Both the position numbers and the translations under genes were made by a program. Positions 9,676 to 20,963 of a DNA stretch of 64,000 bases are shown here, piece after piece (positions within the stretch are counted from its first letter, which is position 1; each line of letters opens with the position of its first letter). This DNA comes from Diaporthe sp. PMI_573 (Eukaryota; Ascomycota; Sordariomycetes; Diaporthales; Diaporthaceae), in assembly GCA_021399435.1 (NCBI GenBank), contig JAJTUP010000091.1, positions 173,530-237,529 on the forward strand, in the 5' to 3' direction. The notes beneath the pieces were generated by a model. That model saw only the letters and a list, made by a program, of their open reading frames with translations. It was not told where the DNA came from and searched no databases.

Positions 9676-11978
9676 ATGGCCACTATCTCCAGCTATTTCG
9701 GTGCTGCCAGCGGTCGCCGTCCTGATTCTGACAGTTATTCTTGCTCCATCATATATTAGTCCTCGCCCAAACGACCTCGACGGAATCCTGATCGAACCCG
9801 ACGAATTCAAGCTGAATGGGAAGCAATTTGTACGCTACTCTGTTGTGGCAAAGTCCCAAAATCACACCAAGAAAAGGACATCAGTCGTCTGGCAGTATGG
9901 TGAAGACATACAACTCAAGCAGGACCCGACGAAGAGGTTCTGGTACTGTTATCTGTGCGAATAGCAGCAGCGCCAACAGGGACTTCCTATTTCCGGCAAG
10001 GGCAATTGCACTGCCTTAGACCACCTGGAATCGAAACACCAAATCGATAGGGAGACTGGTGAGCACAGACATGCAAAGCGCCACCCATTGCAGCCATCAA
10101 TTGTTGACTTCAACAACATATCCACCCTTGTATTCAAACGCCGATTTGACGAGTTCAAGGAACTTCTGATTCGATGGATCGTCTATTGTCACATCGCCTT
10201 CTTTTAAATCGAGAACCTCTACTTTTGCGAACTCCTCTTCTATGTTTTTCCTGGCCTGACAACACTCCTTCCAAAGGCGAGACTAGTGATTTGCAGATGG
10301 ATAATAGAGGCCTTTGGGGCACGAAAGGACAGACTGCGTCAAGAAATGCAAGCGGCCCACAGCAATATATCGATATCGTTCGATTTATGGACGTCACCGA
10401 ACTATTAAGCTATCCTTGGATGTGTCGCGCACTTTATCAACAGAAGTGGCAAGAGAAGAACGGTTGTTCTGGCTCTTTGTGAACTAGTTGGCAAACATTT
10501 AGGTGAGAATATGGCAGATGTCCTCCTGCAAATATTTGACGACTACGGGATAAGTGGCCGGATTGGTTATTTCATGGCAGACAATGCAAGTTTAAATGAT
10601 GCATGTATCGACCTGGTCCTGCGGGCTCTTTATCCGAACATGAGCAGGAAACATCGCGTACGACGACGCCTTCGGTGTTTCGGCCATATCGTCAATCTCT
10701 GCGCCCAGGCGTTTATTATGGGAAAGGATGCTGCAAAGACCTGCAAGGATCTGGACTCTGCGTATCGAGAAGGGGACTACACACAGATTCGTGAGCTGTG
10801 GAAGAAGCGTGGTGCAATTGGGAGGCTCCAATTCTTATTTCTTATCAATTGGACGCGCTCTTAATGTCAAAGAACGTATCCAGCTCTTCTGCGATCAATA
10901 TGAGCCTCCACAAAGTGACAGAGACATCCTGGACCAACGCCTCAGCCCACGGCAATGGGATGAACTCGGCCACCTCCACGACCAACTTGAGACATTCTAC
11001 GAGGCCACAGTAATGAACGAAGGCAGACAGTGGACTCTTGCAGATCATTTTCAATCGCTGGACTGGCTTATGGACGAAATCCACCTTGCTCGGCGAAAGT
11101 TTGAACAGCTCGCTGAAGACGCCCTGCGGAAGCGTGGCCCGAATAGACAGGATAAGCAGAACGAATTCGACGACTATAACTGGCTTGCTGCGGCTGCAGA
11201 AGTTGCCTGGCAGAAATGCGAGAAGTACTACAACAAGGCCGATGAGTCGCCCGCTTACTACGCCGCCATATCGTTGAATCCAAGCCTTAAGAACCAATGG
11301 TACTATCAGGTTTGGAATGGCAGTGATGATAAGCGTGCCTGGATCCAACCTGCCGTTGGAGCAGTTAAGGAGCTCTGGGTTGACGAATACAAAGGCAAGT
11401 TCGCCCACGGCGCGCCAGTTCCTACCCACGTCTTTAAGGCCCCAGAACCGAAAGAGAAATCGTTTACTTCAGTGAGAAACCACAAGCGTCTCAAACTACG
11501 CCACCTCGGCCCTAATTCAAGCCCCGAACTGCCCTCAACCGATCACTACGATGAGTTTATCACCAGTGACGTTATCGGCCTTAATGATGACGAGGAATTC
11601 GACCCCATCCAGTACTGGAATGAGCGTTACCACTCGCAGACGGACCTAGCTCGTATGGCGCTGGACGTTTTAGCCCTGCCTCCCATGTCGGATGAGTGTG
11701 AGCGCCTTTTTAGCAGCGCCAAGCTCCTCCTTACAGATCATCGCTCACGGCTCCGGATGGACGTCATTGAAGCCAGCGAGTGCTTACGAGCTTGGTATGG
11801 TCGCCCGGAGCAGAAGGCATTTGATGACTCTGCCATCGGTTTGATGGAGGGTGAGGCACGGAGTACAGTTAGGGCGGATGGGCCGGGTGAGGGAGAGGAA
11901 GGCGGCGAAGATGATGGAAGTGAGAAGTCGAACATACAGGAGACGCAAGTTGCTATAGAACATGAGCTCCGTAGTTAG
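9676..11978 (+). pseudogene. hAT transposase, inactivated by stops and frameshifts
   Basis: A plausible start is the ATG at 9676 (MATISSYFG), but the BED-finger part (WYCYLCE...ALDHLESKHQI) is read in another frame. Reading on, the frame has stop codons at 9962-9964 (TAG after CYLCE), near 10205 (TAA) and near 10407 (TAA after TSPNY). It then gives a clean hAT core: ISFDLWTS, YFMADNASLNDACI and RCFGHIVNLCAQAF. A frame change near 10830 leads into a long C-terminal part that ends with ALDVLALPPMSDECERLF, the hAT dimerisation signature. The residue order fits one ancestral gene of about 700 codons. The stop codons make this copy non-functional. Confidence 0.8.
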
Positions 11979-12150
11979 GTGGTGTCATAACCCAAGGACA
12001 AGAACAGTTCTACTCCAAGTCTGCTTATTCAGCGGCTCATTGATTGTCCCAAAAGGGTAAAAATACGAACTGGATCGGTTCTGGATATCCTGGAGGCTGC
12101 CCGTCCCCACGTCTGGACTGGATTGGATCGGGGCTCGGATCCAGCTCCAA

Positions 12151-12171
12151 TCCAATCCAATAACATCACTG
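12151..12171 (-). repeat. Right inverted repeat of the third hAT element
   Basis: This is the exact complement of 9306-9326. It is preceded inward by further CCAATCCAATCC motifs. Confidence 0.75.
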
Positions 12172-12761
12172 ACACCACACCAAGCATCTCGACTACAACC
12201 CTTCTCGTAGAAACAACCAGCTATTGCACTGCTACAACGCTGCTACCTACTGTGTATCCCTATTCACTCTGCTTGTATTCAAAAACCCTTACAACTGGTC
12301 ACACATGACCTACTATGAATTGCTTTCCCATAATGTCCCATGCTCCTACAACTGGCCTCTTCGAAGGGGCGCCCCAATACAACCGGCGTTGTACCACTTG
12401 CTTTCCCACAAGGATGTTAGAGAAAGTTGGATCGTAATATCTCTTGGGGACCGCAAGTTTCCCAGGGAATGCAGCAGAAGCTTATCAAACTGCCTGTTGG
12501 CGTTTCGTAGGTCACCCATCCATCGCAATTCCCAAGATGCCGATTTAATTAGCAACGAGCCTCGAAAGTTACGGAATACCGGCTTCGGTTATAGTAAAGT
12601 AGCTTACGAGTTCATGAGTGAATCTAACAAGGGAGCAAGTACTTTGTAGTATAACGCTTAATATAAATGTAACATTTCCTAACATTTAGTAGAGTAAGAT
12701 CATAGACTAATCTTAAGTAGTTTAGTAATCTAATAAGATGGGTATTAAAGCAACATACCCT
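12172..12761. other. AT-rich stretch without a gene
   Basis: No open frame with recognisable content was found. The last 130 bases are very AT-rich with TAATCTAAGTA-like words. Confidence 0.4.
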
Positions 12762-13400
12762 TTACCCGCTCGCACAATTACGGTCAAGAAAGGCAAAATT
12801 TGTCCGATCGTAAATTGCCAACTTCACATCGCGCCATCGCCAGCTGCTGATTATGGAGACCCAGCATCGCCCTAAACCAGTCCCACGCCACCCACTGCAA
12901 ATATTCTTAGGCGTAAGGGCCGTCGATCTTGCCTTCTTGTAGCAGTGAAGAAACAGTCTCTTGCCTGTAATTGTCCCGTCGCTGAAGAAGCTCGATTGAC
13001 CAGCCTCTTTGCGGTATGCCGCTTTCAGCGACGAAAATACACCAACGTCGAGCGGCTGCAGTACGTGCGAAGTGTGAGGAGGAAGATAAATCACATAGAT
13101 CTTATTCGAGAAGCATTCCCACATAAAATCGAGTGTTGTGTGGCTTTTGTGCCCATCCAGAACCAACAATCGCCACTCCTTGGGGTCCCTCGGGGTAGTT
13201 GACGGGATGAAGATCTTCTGAAGCCATTCGAGGGCGACGTCGTTGTCAGTCCATCCAGCCGTTTTTTGTTGCCGTAAAGTGCCAATAGTCATACCCTTCG
13301 AGCGCTTCGAACCACTGTTGTTGAACACTTTTGCCCTTAAAGATCACGAGCGGAGGGCACGCCCTGCCCGTGGTGTCACGGTAGCAGGCGAGCAGCCACA
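12762..13400 (-). pseudogene. Pogo/Fot1-type transposase, DDE domain fragment
   Basis: On the minus strand the clear part reads RLLVLDGHKSHTT (second catalytic Asp), then YLPPHTSHVLQPLDVGVFSSLK (third catalytic Asp), the hallmark of the DDE_1 endonuclease domain of the pogo/Fot1 branch of Tc1/mariner. Upstream, about 13390-13250, the matching sequence (RACPPLVIFKGK...FEALEGYDYWHFTATKNGW) lies in a different frame, so at least one frameshift is present. The N-terminal DNA-binding part is missing. It is a different sequence from the pogo copy at 47.4 kb. Confidence 0.75.
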
Positions 13401-13805
13401 GACAGGTGGACGTCGAGCAGTCAGGGTGATCAGGCAGGTCCTCTATTTACTACGTACAGGCTCTATCCTCATGCTGATATGCAGGCATTCATTTTTATGA
13501 ACGACCGTGTACTGGATCGTGTAGAGGATCAGAAGTATGCTCATAAAAACGCCATGTCCGGCAGAATCGACTGATCCTGCTACGCTGCGCGGCTTTTGAT
13601 GGTCCGAGGCGGCCTAGCACCCACCCAGGGCAAATATTCGATTTGGTGATTTTGGAGTTGTGGTGAGGTTGCAGTGCTAGTCTGAAGATTTAAAGTTTTG
13701 GTGGGCGGGTTTGTTTTAGGTGTAGATCGCGTCCCCATTTTTCGCGTTGGTCTCGCATCACTCTACCTACTTAAATAGTTAATACGCTAGAAATCAACAA
13801 CCACA

Positions 13806-14099
13806 ATGCCAATCTACTCAAAAGAGGAGAAAATCAAACTAGCGCTTTAGGCAAAAGAAACCCTTGAGTGCACGTCAGGCTGCACGGATCTTCAACATCC
13901 CTCATAGTACGTTGTCAGACAGGATGAATAACCGACCATATCGCGAAGAATTACGCGTCAATAACTATAAACTGGACCAAATCAAAGAGCAAACACTTAT
14001 CTAATATATCATTGATCAAGATATACGAGGATTTCCAATGCGGCTTTCTGGTGTGGAAGATATGGCCCACTTCTCTCTCCTTGAACAACGACTATCTCC
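13806..14099 (+). pseudogene. Pogo/Fot1-type transposase, N-terminal fragment
   Basis: An ATG at 13806 opens MPIYSKEEKIKLAL, followed by a TAG where the family has a glutamine. After a one-base frame change it continues LSARQAARIFNIPHSTLSDRM, a psq-type helix-turn-helix, then EQTLI-stop-YIIDQDIRGFPMRLSGVEDMA, the start of the Tc5/CENP-B-like second DNA-binding domain. Both stops are CAG or CAA turned into TAG or TAA. The catalytic domain is absent. The 150 bases before the start (13650-13775) resemble 43960-44072, so both come from the same pogo family. Confidence 0.7.
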
Positions 14100-14181
14100 G
14101 AAAGACGTTCCTTGCTACTCCACAACTATCTCGCCATGGCGCACCAGGGCGCGACTAAGCCTAGTAAAGATACCTCTGGAA

Positions 14182-15262
14182 TCACCTCATTAGCACGTTC
14201 CATAAAAGGTGCAGAGGTATATGAGTTACCCATTGCTCCTCGCGTATTTCCACCTGTGCCGTTTTTAGCTCTGCCTGGAGGTCGTCGTCGATGATTACAT
14301 ACTGTGCGCCTCCATCGAGAGCAGAGAAGACTGTATTTGTTTAACCCCTGGAGCCCTAGACCCACTCAGCCATAAGACAGCTCACCTACCAGTATAGCAG
14401 CTTCGATGTTCCTCCCGCAAACCTTCTGTAATCATTTGATGGCTCCGGAAGACAACCTTAAAGTTATTTGCTTTGAGGAATTTGTCAGTATCGTTCTGAT
14501 CGAATCGTTGACCGTATCCCTCTCTTTGGCTGCCCTTGTTCGACGATGTATGTGTTGGATCGTTCCACAGGAACTGAGTCAGAAGATGATCTTCGTTTCT
14601 TGGAGGGTCAATATGTCTTTCGATCCGTGCGATGTCTTCTAGAGTAACTGGCTGTGATTCGGAAACCGGTATACCGCCATGAACAATGAAGGCCTTTCCT
14701 GCACCGCTGCTTAGAACGGTGGCAATTTGCATTGCTCTGAAAAGCTTGATGCTCTTATTATATGCCGCGCCTGCTCCGTCAAGAAACCTATCTCCAAGCT
14801 CCTTGTAGAAGCTCTGTTTCAAGTCAGACTCATGGTTGCCGCGGTTTAGGAAGACGTATTGTGGGTATATCGCTTTCAGGCTGACAATAAGCAGGAGCGT
14901 TTCCACAGAGTACGGCCCCCTATCGACAAAGTCTCCGTTGAACAAGTACTTTTTGCATTGAGATGGTTTTCCTTCTCTCAATATAATCGTGCAAAGGTTG
15001 TCAACATTGCCTTCAAAGCTGTCAGTTTTAGTATCTAATCGTGGGAGTGTGATTGCAGACCGTGTAGATCCCCGATCACTACAAGGCGCTCAGTTTTTCC
15101 TAGGCGGATGTAGTTAATGTTCCCACCAGTCTCGAGCAGGTTGCGTGACTGTTCCAATAGGCCCTGCACATCGGTGCTTTGAATTTGGAGGGGAAGACTC
15201 AGATGCGAAGTTGAGATTATCTCATCTGGTAGCAAGCTGTCAAGAATGCTTGAAGCAGACAT
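14182..15262 (-). CDS. PPP-family serine/threonine protein phosphatase, three exons
   Basis: This metallophosphatase removes phosphate from Ser/Thr of proteins. The exons are 15262-15061, 15010-14390 and 14330-14182, which sum to exactly 324 codons (323 residues). All PPP signatures are present: GDLHG (Asp65, His67), GDFVDRG (Asp94), RGNHE (Asn126, His127), the metal-binding His of IVHGG (178) and that of FRSHQ (258), followed by CYTVFSALDGG after the last splice. The first intron starts GTCTGC, an unusual donor, but its removal restores the GDLHGNVDNL motif exactly. The second intron has GTAGGT. The protein is about the size of a bare catalytic domain, with no TPR repeats. It is divergent, and I cannot assign it to PP1, PP2A or PP5. 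It appears intact among mostly broken neighbours. Confidence 0.85.
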
Positions 15263-15653
15263 TGTTCCAAGCGGACATTGTTGAGTTAAAGGAGAAATTA
15301 GGCAGCAGAAAATTATGCGTAATTGTTAAATGTCTCCCAAAACGCTTATTAAGCACGCTGCAGCCAATCAGAGCTTCCACTCCTTAACACCCACCAGCAT
15401 GGCCAACCTGGCGTAGATATACCGGGTTTCCCATCCTTGGCCCAGCCTCACCGTGGCCGTTGAACAGGACGCATTTGAGGTTTACCCCACACAAGAAGAA
15501 TTGCTTCTGCCTAGAAGCTATAATTTTGAGGAGGCTGGAGACTGCGGGAGGCCTCGAAATGCAACGGTCCCGCCTGGTTCACACGAGATGTACTTAAAGA
15601 GACGGGCCCGAAGTCATCTCGGTGACTTCACCTCCACTCCACTTGACTGATTC

Positions 15654-16142
15654 CTAGAGAGGAAATAGTGTGGCGGACAAATTGTCGACGTGGATTTTGA
15701 TCAGGCGGTGATGGGATCCGAGCTTGTCATTGCAAAATATACTTTGCTGGTACGCTGAGAGTTGGTGCACACAGATGTAGTGAATGGTGTGGGCCATGTA
15801 CAGGGGTCGAACGAGGTCTCGAAGATACCAAGAGGCTTGCATTACGTACCAGACCGTCGTCCGACAGCGGCTGATAAATTTGCGGATTCTTCTAGGGAAG
15901 TTGCGGCCCCGGCTGCACCGGTCAGGGTGACGAGATTCGCACAGCACAGGCTGGCGATGAAGGAAGAGGTGGACGGTCTTGTTTTGGAGGTCCAGCCCGA
16001 GAAATTGACAAATGATAACGAGGAGTTCTTGCGGGAGCTTATAAAGTAAGCATTTGGCATTTGCCTCTCGCTTGGCTTCAATAGCTCTCTGCAGACGTGT
16101 TGCTACCATGTTGGATGAGTTTCTGCGTTGGAACTCTCTCAA
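15654..16142 (-). pseudogene. Possible F-box protein remnant
   Basis: The 162-codon frame contains KLPQELLVIICQFL (about residues 33-46), which fits the start of an F-box, the Skp1-binding motif of ubiquitin ligase adaptors. Downstream, the frame becomes rich in Arg, Cys and His. A parallel frame (16081-15842) has a more ordinary composition, suggesting a frameshift just after the F-box. No substrate-binding repeats are visible. It is either a decayed F-box gene or a chance match to a short motif. Confidence 0.4.
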
Positions 16143-16338
16143 CCCGATGTATCAAAACAACATGAAGAGTAAGATTTGAGTTATTTTATAAGAAGGCAAT
16201 ACAAAGAACGAGAAAAGTTATGAGAATTGCAGAGTGAACAAGGTATTTCTAAAATGGAATGTTGAAACCCATGGACTCACTTTCAATCACATTCTGACCC
16301 ATAGAGTATCCGGGGGCGGATGGCGGGCCGGAACTGAC

Positions 16339-17037
16339 TCACCAAAATACTCGGGGAATCTGTGTCATTATGGCAAACTTTGCTGCGGTTTCGCAAAGTT
16401 CTCGAATCCCCCTTTCTGCCACCCCGTTCTGATAAGAGTTGTAGGGTGCTGTTTCCTTGATCATTAGTCCTCGCGCATCTGCAAAGACGGCGAGTTCCTT
16501 AGGGATATATTCTCTCCCTCCGTCGATCTTCACCCACAGTGTAGCTCGTAGTGTGACTACGTCAAGTCTGATTAGGATCTTCTTAAGACCCTCCAGGACG
16601 TCGTTCTTCTTAACTCCAAATCCCACATCGCGATAGCGACTGGCATCACCGATCCAGAGCCAACTGTAGTGATAATTGCGCCACGAGACTGGCGAGACGG
16701 TGATCACATCCACGTGAATTCCGGCGCCGGGACGGGTCTCCCGCGCGGGCTTCTCGTGCGATTGGTAGCGAAGGCCAGTACCTTCGTCACACGTGCTGCA
16801 AGGAATCGTCTCCACGGTAGCCTCGTTGAGGTCCATCCCCGTGGTCTTTCTGATGGTCTTCCTCAGCCGTTCCGCCCCTGGGTGGCCCAGGCGGCGATGC
16901 CACAGCATCAGCTTCTCCCACTGCTCGGGAGTGAGATCTGTGTGGAATACACGCCCGACCGCTTCGACGACAAGCTCGAAGCGCTGCTGGGCGCCACGCG
17001 CCTGCGAAGGATATGGGAGAGAACGAGAGACATCCAT
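16339..17037 (-). pseudogene. Ty1/copia retrotransposon integrase fragment
   Basis: The 232 residues contain the GAG-pre-integrase zinc motif (LWHRRLGHPG...IPCSTC) and the integrase catalytic core with all three acidic positions: HVDVITVS (Asp), VKIDGGREYI (Asp) and QNGVAERG (Glu). The frame ends in a stop shortly after the Glu, and neither protease nor reverse transcriptase is next to it. Upstream, an in-frame stop lies at the junction with ABC-transporter sequence on the other strand (about 17044). It is a short, recent-looking fragment of a larger element. Confidence 0.8.
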
Positions 17038-17043
17038 GATGGT

Positions 17044-17250
17044 GCCACAGATCTAGCGTGCACCCAGGACGGAATACAGTGTGAGAATGTTGTGTTTTCC
17101 TGTCTGGGGTTTTCGGAGAAGATAGTCAACGGACTGGACCTTGCGATTTCTGGAAGCTTTACGGTGGGTATCCTTGGGAACAGTGGCAGCGGGAAATCTA
17201 CCCTGATCAGCCTGGTGATGCGCCAATTTAACATCCAATCCAGCACGCAA
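17044..17250 (+). pseudogene. ABC transporter nucleotide-binding domain fragment
   Basis: A plus-strand frame reads IQCENVVFSCLGFSEKIVNGLDLAISGSFTVGILGNSGSGKSTLISLVMRQF in consecutive short blocks, with the Walker A motif GNSGSGKST. This matches the beginning of an ABC exporter nucleotide-binding domain. The Q-loop, signature motif and Walker B are not found downstream. Instead the frame drifts into unrelated sequence, and a possible second piece (LQATVGAVSS) follows near 17500. It abuts a copia integrase fragment on the opposite strand, so the open frame running through both is accidental. Confidence 0.65.
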
Positions 17251-17638
17251 GTCAAGAGACGAGCCGCTTCTGCTTCAACATCATCCTACGGTCCCCAAGG
17301 TCGCAAAAAATGGTCAGCGGCTGTCTGTGTTCTTTTTCCGCTAAGCGCCGCAGCGGTCGTACTACGGGCGCATGCTGCCGGAGTACATGGTATACGCATG
17401 AAGCTGCCTGACTATCTCGTACAGGGCATATTTGTGCTGGAAATAGGATTTGTCATATCGCTCTCCGTACTAGATAAAACCGCACCAATTCTCCAGGCTA
17501 CTGTAGGCGCTGTCAGCAGCTAATGAGCCCCTTCACGGTTCGGGCTGGGTGCTTATGGTCAGGAAATGCCGCTCGGTATGTTATACCGCTCGCTTAGTGA
17601 TGAACCACGTTATGTTAAATTATGTTCCTCGTTTTTGG

Positions 17639-18016
17639 TTACCGCACAATATGTTGAATCATCTGTCCGTTCCCCTCGCGGCTGATCCTAAAGGCAAACC
17701 AGTGGGCTTTGTGTAACTCCATACAGATGCGACAGGTGGTGAAATCCATCTCCGAAACCGTGTTGTGTGGGCCATCGCAGCAGTCCTCGCATGTGTATGA
17801 CCCAGCATCCGCATAGATGGGCTCGTTCTTAGAATTACATGTATCGGTAGATATCTGGCCATCTGCGCAACCCTTTTCCTGGACAGTCGGGCAGTTCAAG
17901 ACTGATTCGGACATTTGATCCTTATACCCACAAGTTGTACACCTCCGATTCCAAAAAATCTTGAGACACATGCTGAGTCCCGGATGTTTGTGTAGATAAC
18001 TCCTTCCTTTCCTCAA
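17639..18016 (-). CDS. Small cysteine-rich hypothetical protein
   Basis: A 125-codon frame has about twelve cysteines, several in CxxC pairs: RCTTCGYK, YTCEDCCDGP and TTCRICMEL. The spacing suggests a zinc-binding or disulphide-rich fold, but it does not match RING, PHD or other fingers well enough to name. There is no signal peptide at the annotated start. It could be an exon of a larger gene, since the start context is weak and an earlier exon could lie upstream. Function is unknown. Confidence 0.35.
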   Translation of the reverse strand: MRKGRSYLHKHPGLSMCLKIFWNRRCTTCGYKDQMSESVLNCPTVQEKGCADGQISTDTCNSKNEPIYADAGSYTCEDCCDGPHNTVSEMDFTTCRICMELHKAHWFAFRISREGNGQMIQHIVR

Positions 18017-18341
18017 GCAATAGCAGCTGCTAGTGCGAAAGGCAATGGCTACCCTAGATTCTGTGCCTGTATAGAGAATGGCGTCTGAAAGCGTTATGCT
18101 TTGCAGACTGATGGAAGCTGTTGAGAATGTGGTCGTAGGGTCATGGACGAGGAATAAACCAATTTATGGTAGGCAGAGCTCTACTTTTATATACTCGTGG
18201 TGAGTAATTACACCATGGTAGCTCATAGGCAGCAAGAGTTCAGAGAGATCCAGGCTGCAACTTAATCCTTCGCCCAACATATGATGATCGCGGCAGCCTC
18301 GATGCAGGACACGCCGAGGTGACGCCAGCCTACTCGGTCTT

Positions 18342-18391
18342 GTGACCGCGATCAATCTGACCCGGCTGGGGAAATACTCAGTTTGCCAAAC
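18342..18391 (+). repeat. 50-bp dispersed repeat, copy 1
   Basis: This matches 39366-39415 at 46 of 50 positions, in the same orientation (core GATCAATCTGACC and GGCTGGGGAAATACTCAGTT). Neither copy sits in a recognised gene. On the minus strand both can encode a TEYFPS-x-VRLI-x-VT segment, so they may be scraps of one lost coding sequence. Confidence 0.7.
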
Positions 18392-20690
18392 GTCGGTGGG
18401 GGCAGCCTGCAGAGCTTCGCTGTATTTATGAATGAATAGTAGCCAATAAGGGCGGTCTGCGTTGATCACCACGGGGTCTCTGGTGGCTGCGCTTCCCACT
18501 GGGCAACAAAGTCCGTTGCTTTGGAACGAGATCTGTGGATCGAGGCTCGAACTTCGTATTGCCAAGACCGTTTTGTTTCCTTGTTTCGTTAGAGGCCAAA
18601 GCCGTACGATACTGAGGTATCGTACTTCACGAAGCACTCGCGGGTGTACTTTGCAGCCATAAAGTGGCTTGCCGGCCATGATTCAATGAAATGCCGAGAT
18701 CGTACCAGGGTTCAAACAAAACGTCATATACATATTACAAGCGAAACCTCCTTTTCTGGTGCAGTGCAGTACTATACCAAACCAGAGCACGAGGATAGTG
18801 TCGCGTTAAACGCCTGGGTACATCCCGTCTCATAAGGTTACTCACGCCGACCCGATTCACCATTCTTGGACATATCTCTTCACACACTAAAAGGCCGTCT
18901 TGATGATGAAAATCACACTCTATTGTTCCTTGCCTGCGAGTTACCACGGTTCTGGACTTGGTGGCTCAGCTGTCCTTTCTGGCCAGGGATAGAGACCGAG
19001 CAGGCGTTGGGGGGTATAGTAGACGTCGTAACGGGCTTCAGACGGGCGCTGGGTCTCGAGTGTTTCGCCTCGAGAACCGGGGTTAGGCGTGCTGGGCACC
19101 GGATTATGAAGGCACGCAGCCAAGAGGGTCGCTTCCGTGACAGCCTCCACGATTCCCGTTTGCGAAGCTGAAGCATGGCTAGCAGGATGTGGTTCGGGAC
19201 GCAGCCGAAGCGGCTCAGACCGGGTTGCCTTCTTCCACAGGTCGCAGGCGAGATTGCAATACCTCCGTCACCAGGCGAGCCTCGAGACACAGGGGAGGTT
19301 GGCCATCCAGGTTAAGGAGCTGGGATTCCACGGCCGAGATCCCCGCGGGCAGATCTGACCCTCGATTTCCTCAGCTCTGCCGGAGGAGGCTGCGTCTCAA
19401 GTCCGACTGGCCAGGCTCGCCGCCTCGTATACCGTTTGGCCTGAACACGTGTGTCCAGCAAGGTGATTTGGCGTATGACGTGGGCGGTTCTTGCGAGAAC
19501 TGAGTGCGGCTCAGGGCCTGCCCGCCTGCCCGCAATGGCCGGGCTCGCATGGTCGTTTGGAACATGCTGATGATACACAGGGGATTTCCACCAGGCCATT
19601 TCGCGGACAGATGTGAGCACCTGTGCGCGCGGGCGGAGACACAGAGAGGCTCGCCCCGTGAGTGCGTGCGTTGGAGTTGGTTTGCTGTGCGACCTGCCCC
19701 GCATGTCCCAACGGCCGATTCCGTTTGCCTAGGTGGTCAACGCTTGCAGGTGGGTCCTGCAGCTTTGGACGTCGGCTCCCCGGGTATACAGTACTGGGTA
19801 CCTGGGTACTTTGGTACGTATACGGCGGCCAGGACGCCGGTGGCCATGTCAGTCGGCCGCCCCTTCGTGCTGTCACCGAGGCTGTAGACCCGGTTACTGT
19901 CCACGACACACACAGACACTCTCGTTCTACAACATTTGAATCTTCGGTTCGCGTGGGATCACAACCAGTGCCCTTGCATCATTTGCAAGTACGGCGGCGG
20001 ACCCGACCAGGAATACCACGGGAGGTAAATCTGTTTCTGTCATCGTCATTCTACCATACCGTCCCCCGTCCCCCGTCCCCCGTCCCTTATCCTGCCTGCT
20101 GCAAGGAAATTCTAGTCTACTGACGTACTATACAAGGTCCCTGAACTCTTCTCTATGTGACTGCTGTGCGCGGGAAACCTGATCTTACGCCAATACTTCA
20201 CTCTCGAATCGCCATCGCCGAACTCAATCAGATCCTACCCAACGCTTTGGACACCCTCGGGCAGCAACACCAATCCGGTCAACCCTGCAGGCCGGCACAG
20301 ACGCCTTGATACATTACGCGTACGAGAGCTCCTTCCAGCTCTCCTGCCGTACTCGTGGATTTCGGATTCCTATTCCAAACCCCACCAGAACCGAATAGCA
20401 AAGGGCACTCGAATTTCCAGATCCCATCCCCGGTAGGCGGTAGGGCTTGCTCGGAACTGGGACCCGGAATCCCCACTTGTTCGTGTTGAGCGTTTTCATC
20501 AGACGCCCATAATCAGACCAGAGCGGTCATAACTTAGACTATACTCCTCAGGACTATCTTTTAACGGAGAGAATCAGTACAGGCCATCACTTTATTGCGG
20601 CGGGCAGCGAACTCATCATCAACCCAGCAACCAATTCCTGCACGTTGACCCCCGCGCGGAGGTTCTACATTGCCGTCGTCGCCGCTCCGT
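18392..20690. other. GC-rich stretch without a supported gene
   Basis: Between 18.4 and 20.7 kb many open frames of 60-150 codons overlap on both strands. This follows from high GC content and is not evidence of coding. Their translations are rich in Arg, Pro, Ser and Gly without recognisable motifs. A small tandem repeat lies at 20060-20086. Confidence 0.4.
20060..20086 (+). repeat. Short tandem repeat (CGTCCCC)4
   Basis: Almost four perfect copies of a 7-base unit CGTCCCC run head to tail. Confidence 0.85.
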
Positions 20691-20696
20691 CGATAC

Positions 20697-20963
20697 TCAA
20701 ACTGTCGTGGGCGCCATGGATGGACCATAGCTGAGGAAGTAAGAACATATTCGTCGAATTCGGTGGCGATTAGAACTGCAGCACGGGTTTGCCGTACAGT
20801 TCTCAATAACACGCTTCAAGCGTACATCATCAAGCGGCCATTCGTTGAACTGAGCGAGACTCCCTTCCTCAGCCTCATCGTCCGAACCACACGGAGATAT
20901 TGGACTGGGAAGGCCGGGCACTGCGGAAACAGAGCTTGAGGAGGGAGATCGTCTTCCGCCCAC
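20697..20963 (-). pseudogene. Fragment of an acidic fungal protein, frameshifted
   Basis: The 88-codon frame has an acidic patch (SDDEAEEGSLAQ) and then FNEWPLDDVRLKRVIEN. The second part resembles an EWPL...LKRV segment that I associate with uncharacterised fungal proteins. After it the frame degenerates, while a shifted frame reads YGKPVLQF, as would be expected from a frameshift. No domain name can be given. Confidence 0.3.

Larger units (their letters stand above)
9306..12171 (+). mobile_element. Third hAT element with inverted repeats, non-autonomous by mutation
   Basis: Inverted ends of 21 bases match perfectly. The left end is 9306-9326, starting CAGTGATGTTATTGGATTGG, and the right end is its complement at 12151-12171. 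Subterminal GGATTGGATT tandem motifs follow on the left (9313-9410) and right (about 12115-12160). Inside is a broken hAT transposase gene on the plus strand. The 8-bp flanks (GATTGCGT and ACACCACA) do not match, so the target-site duplication is lost or the ends come from separate copies. This family differs from the 4485-7851 element in its ends. Confidence 0.75.

Noticed and set aside
16669..17523. An 855-base open frame read as an ABC transporter gene
   Set aside because: Its first 370 bases are antisense to a copia integrase. Only about 200 bases carry ABC sequence, and the signature and Walker B motifs are missing.
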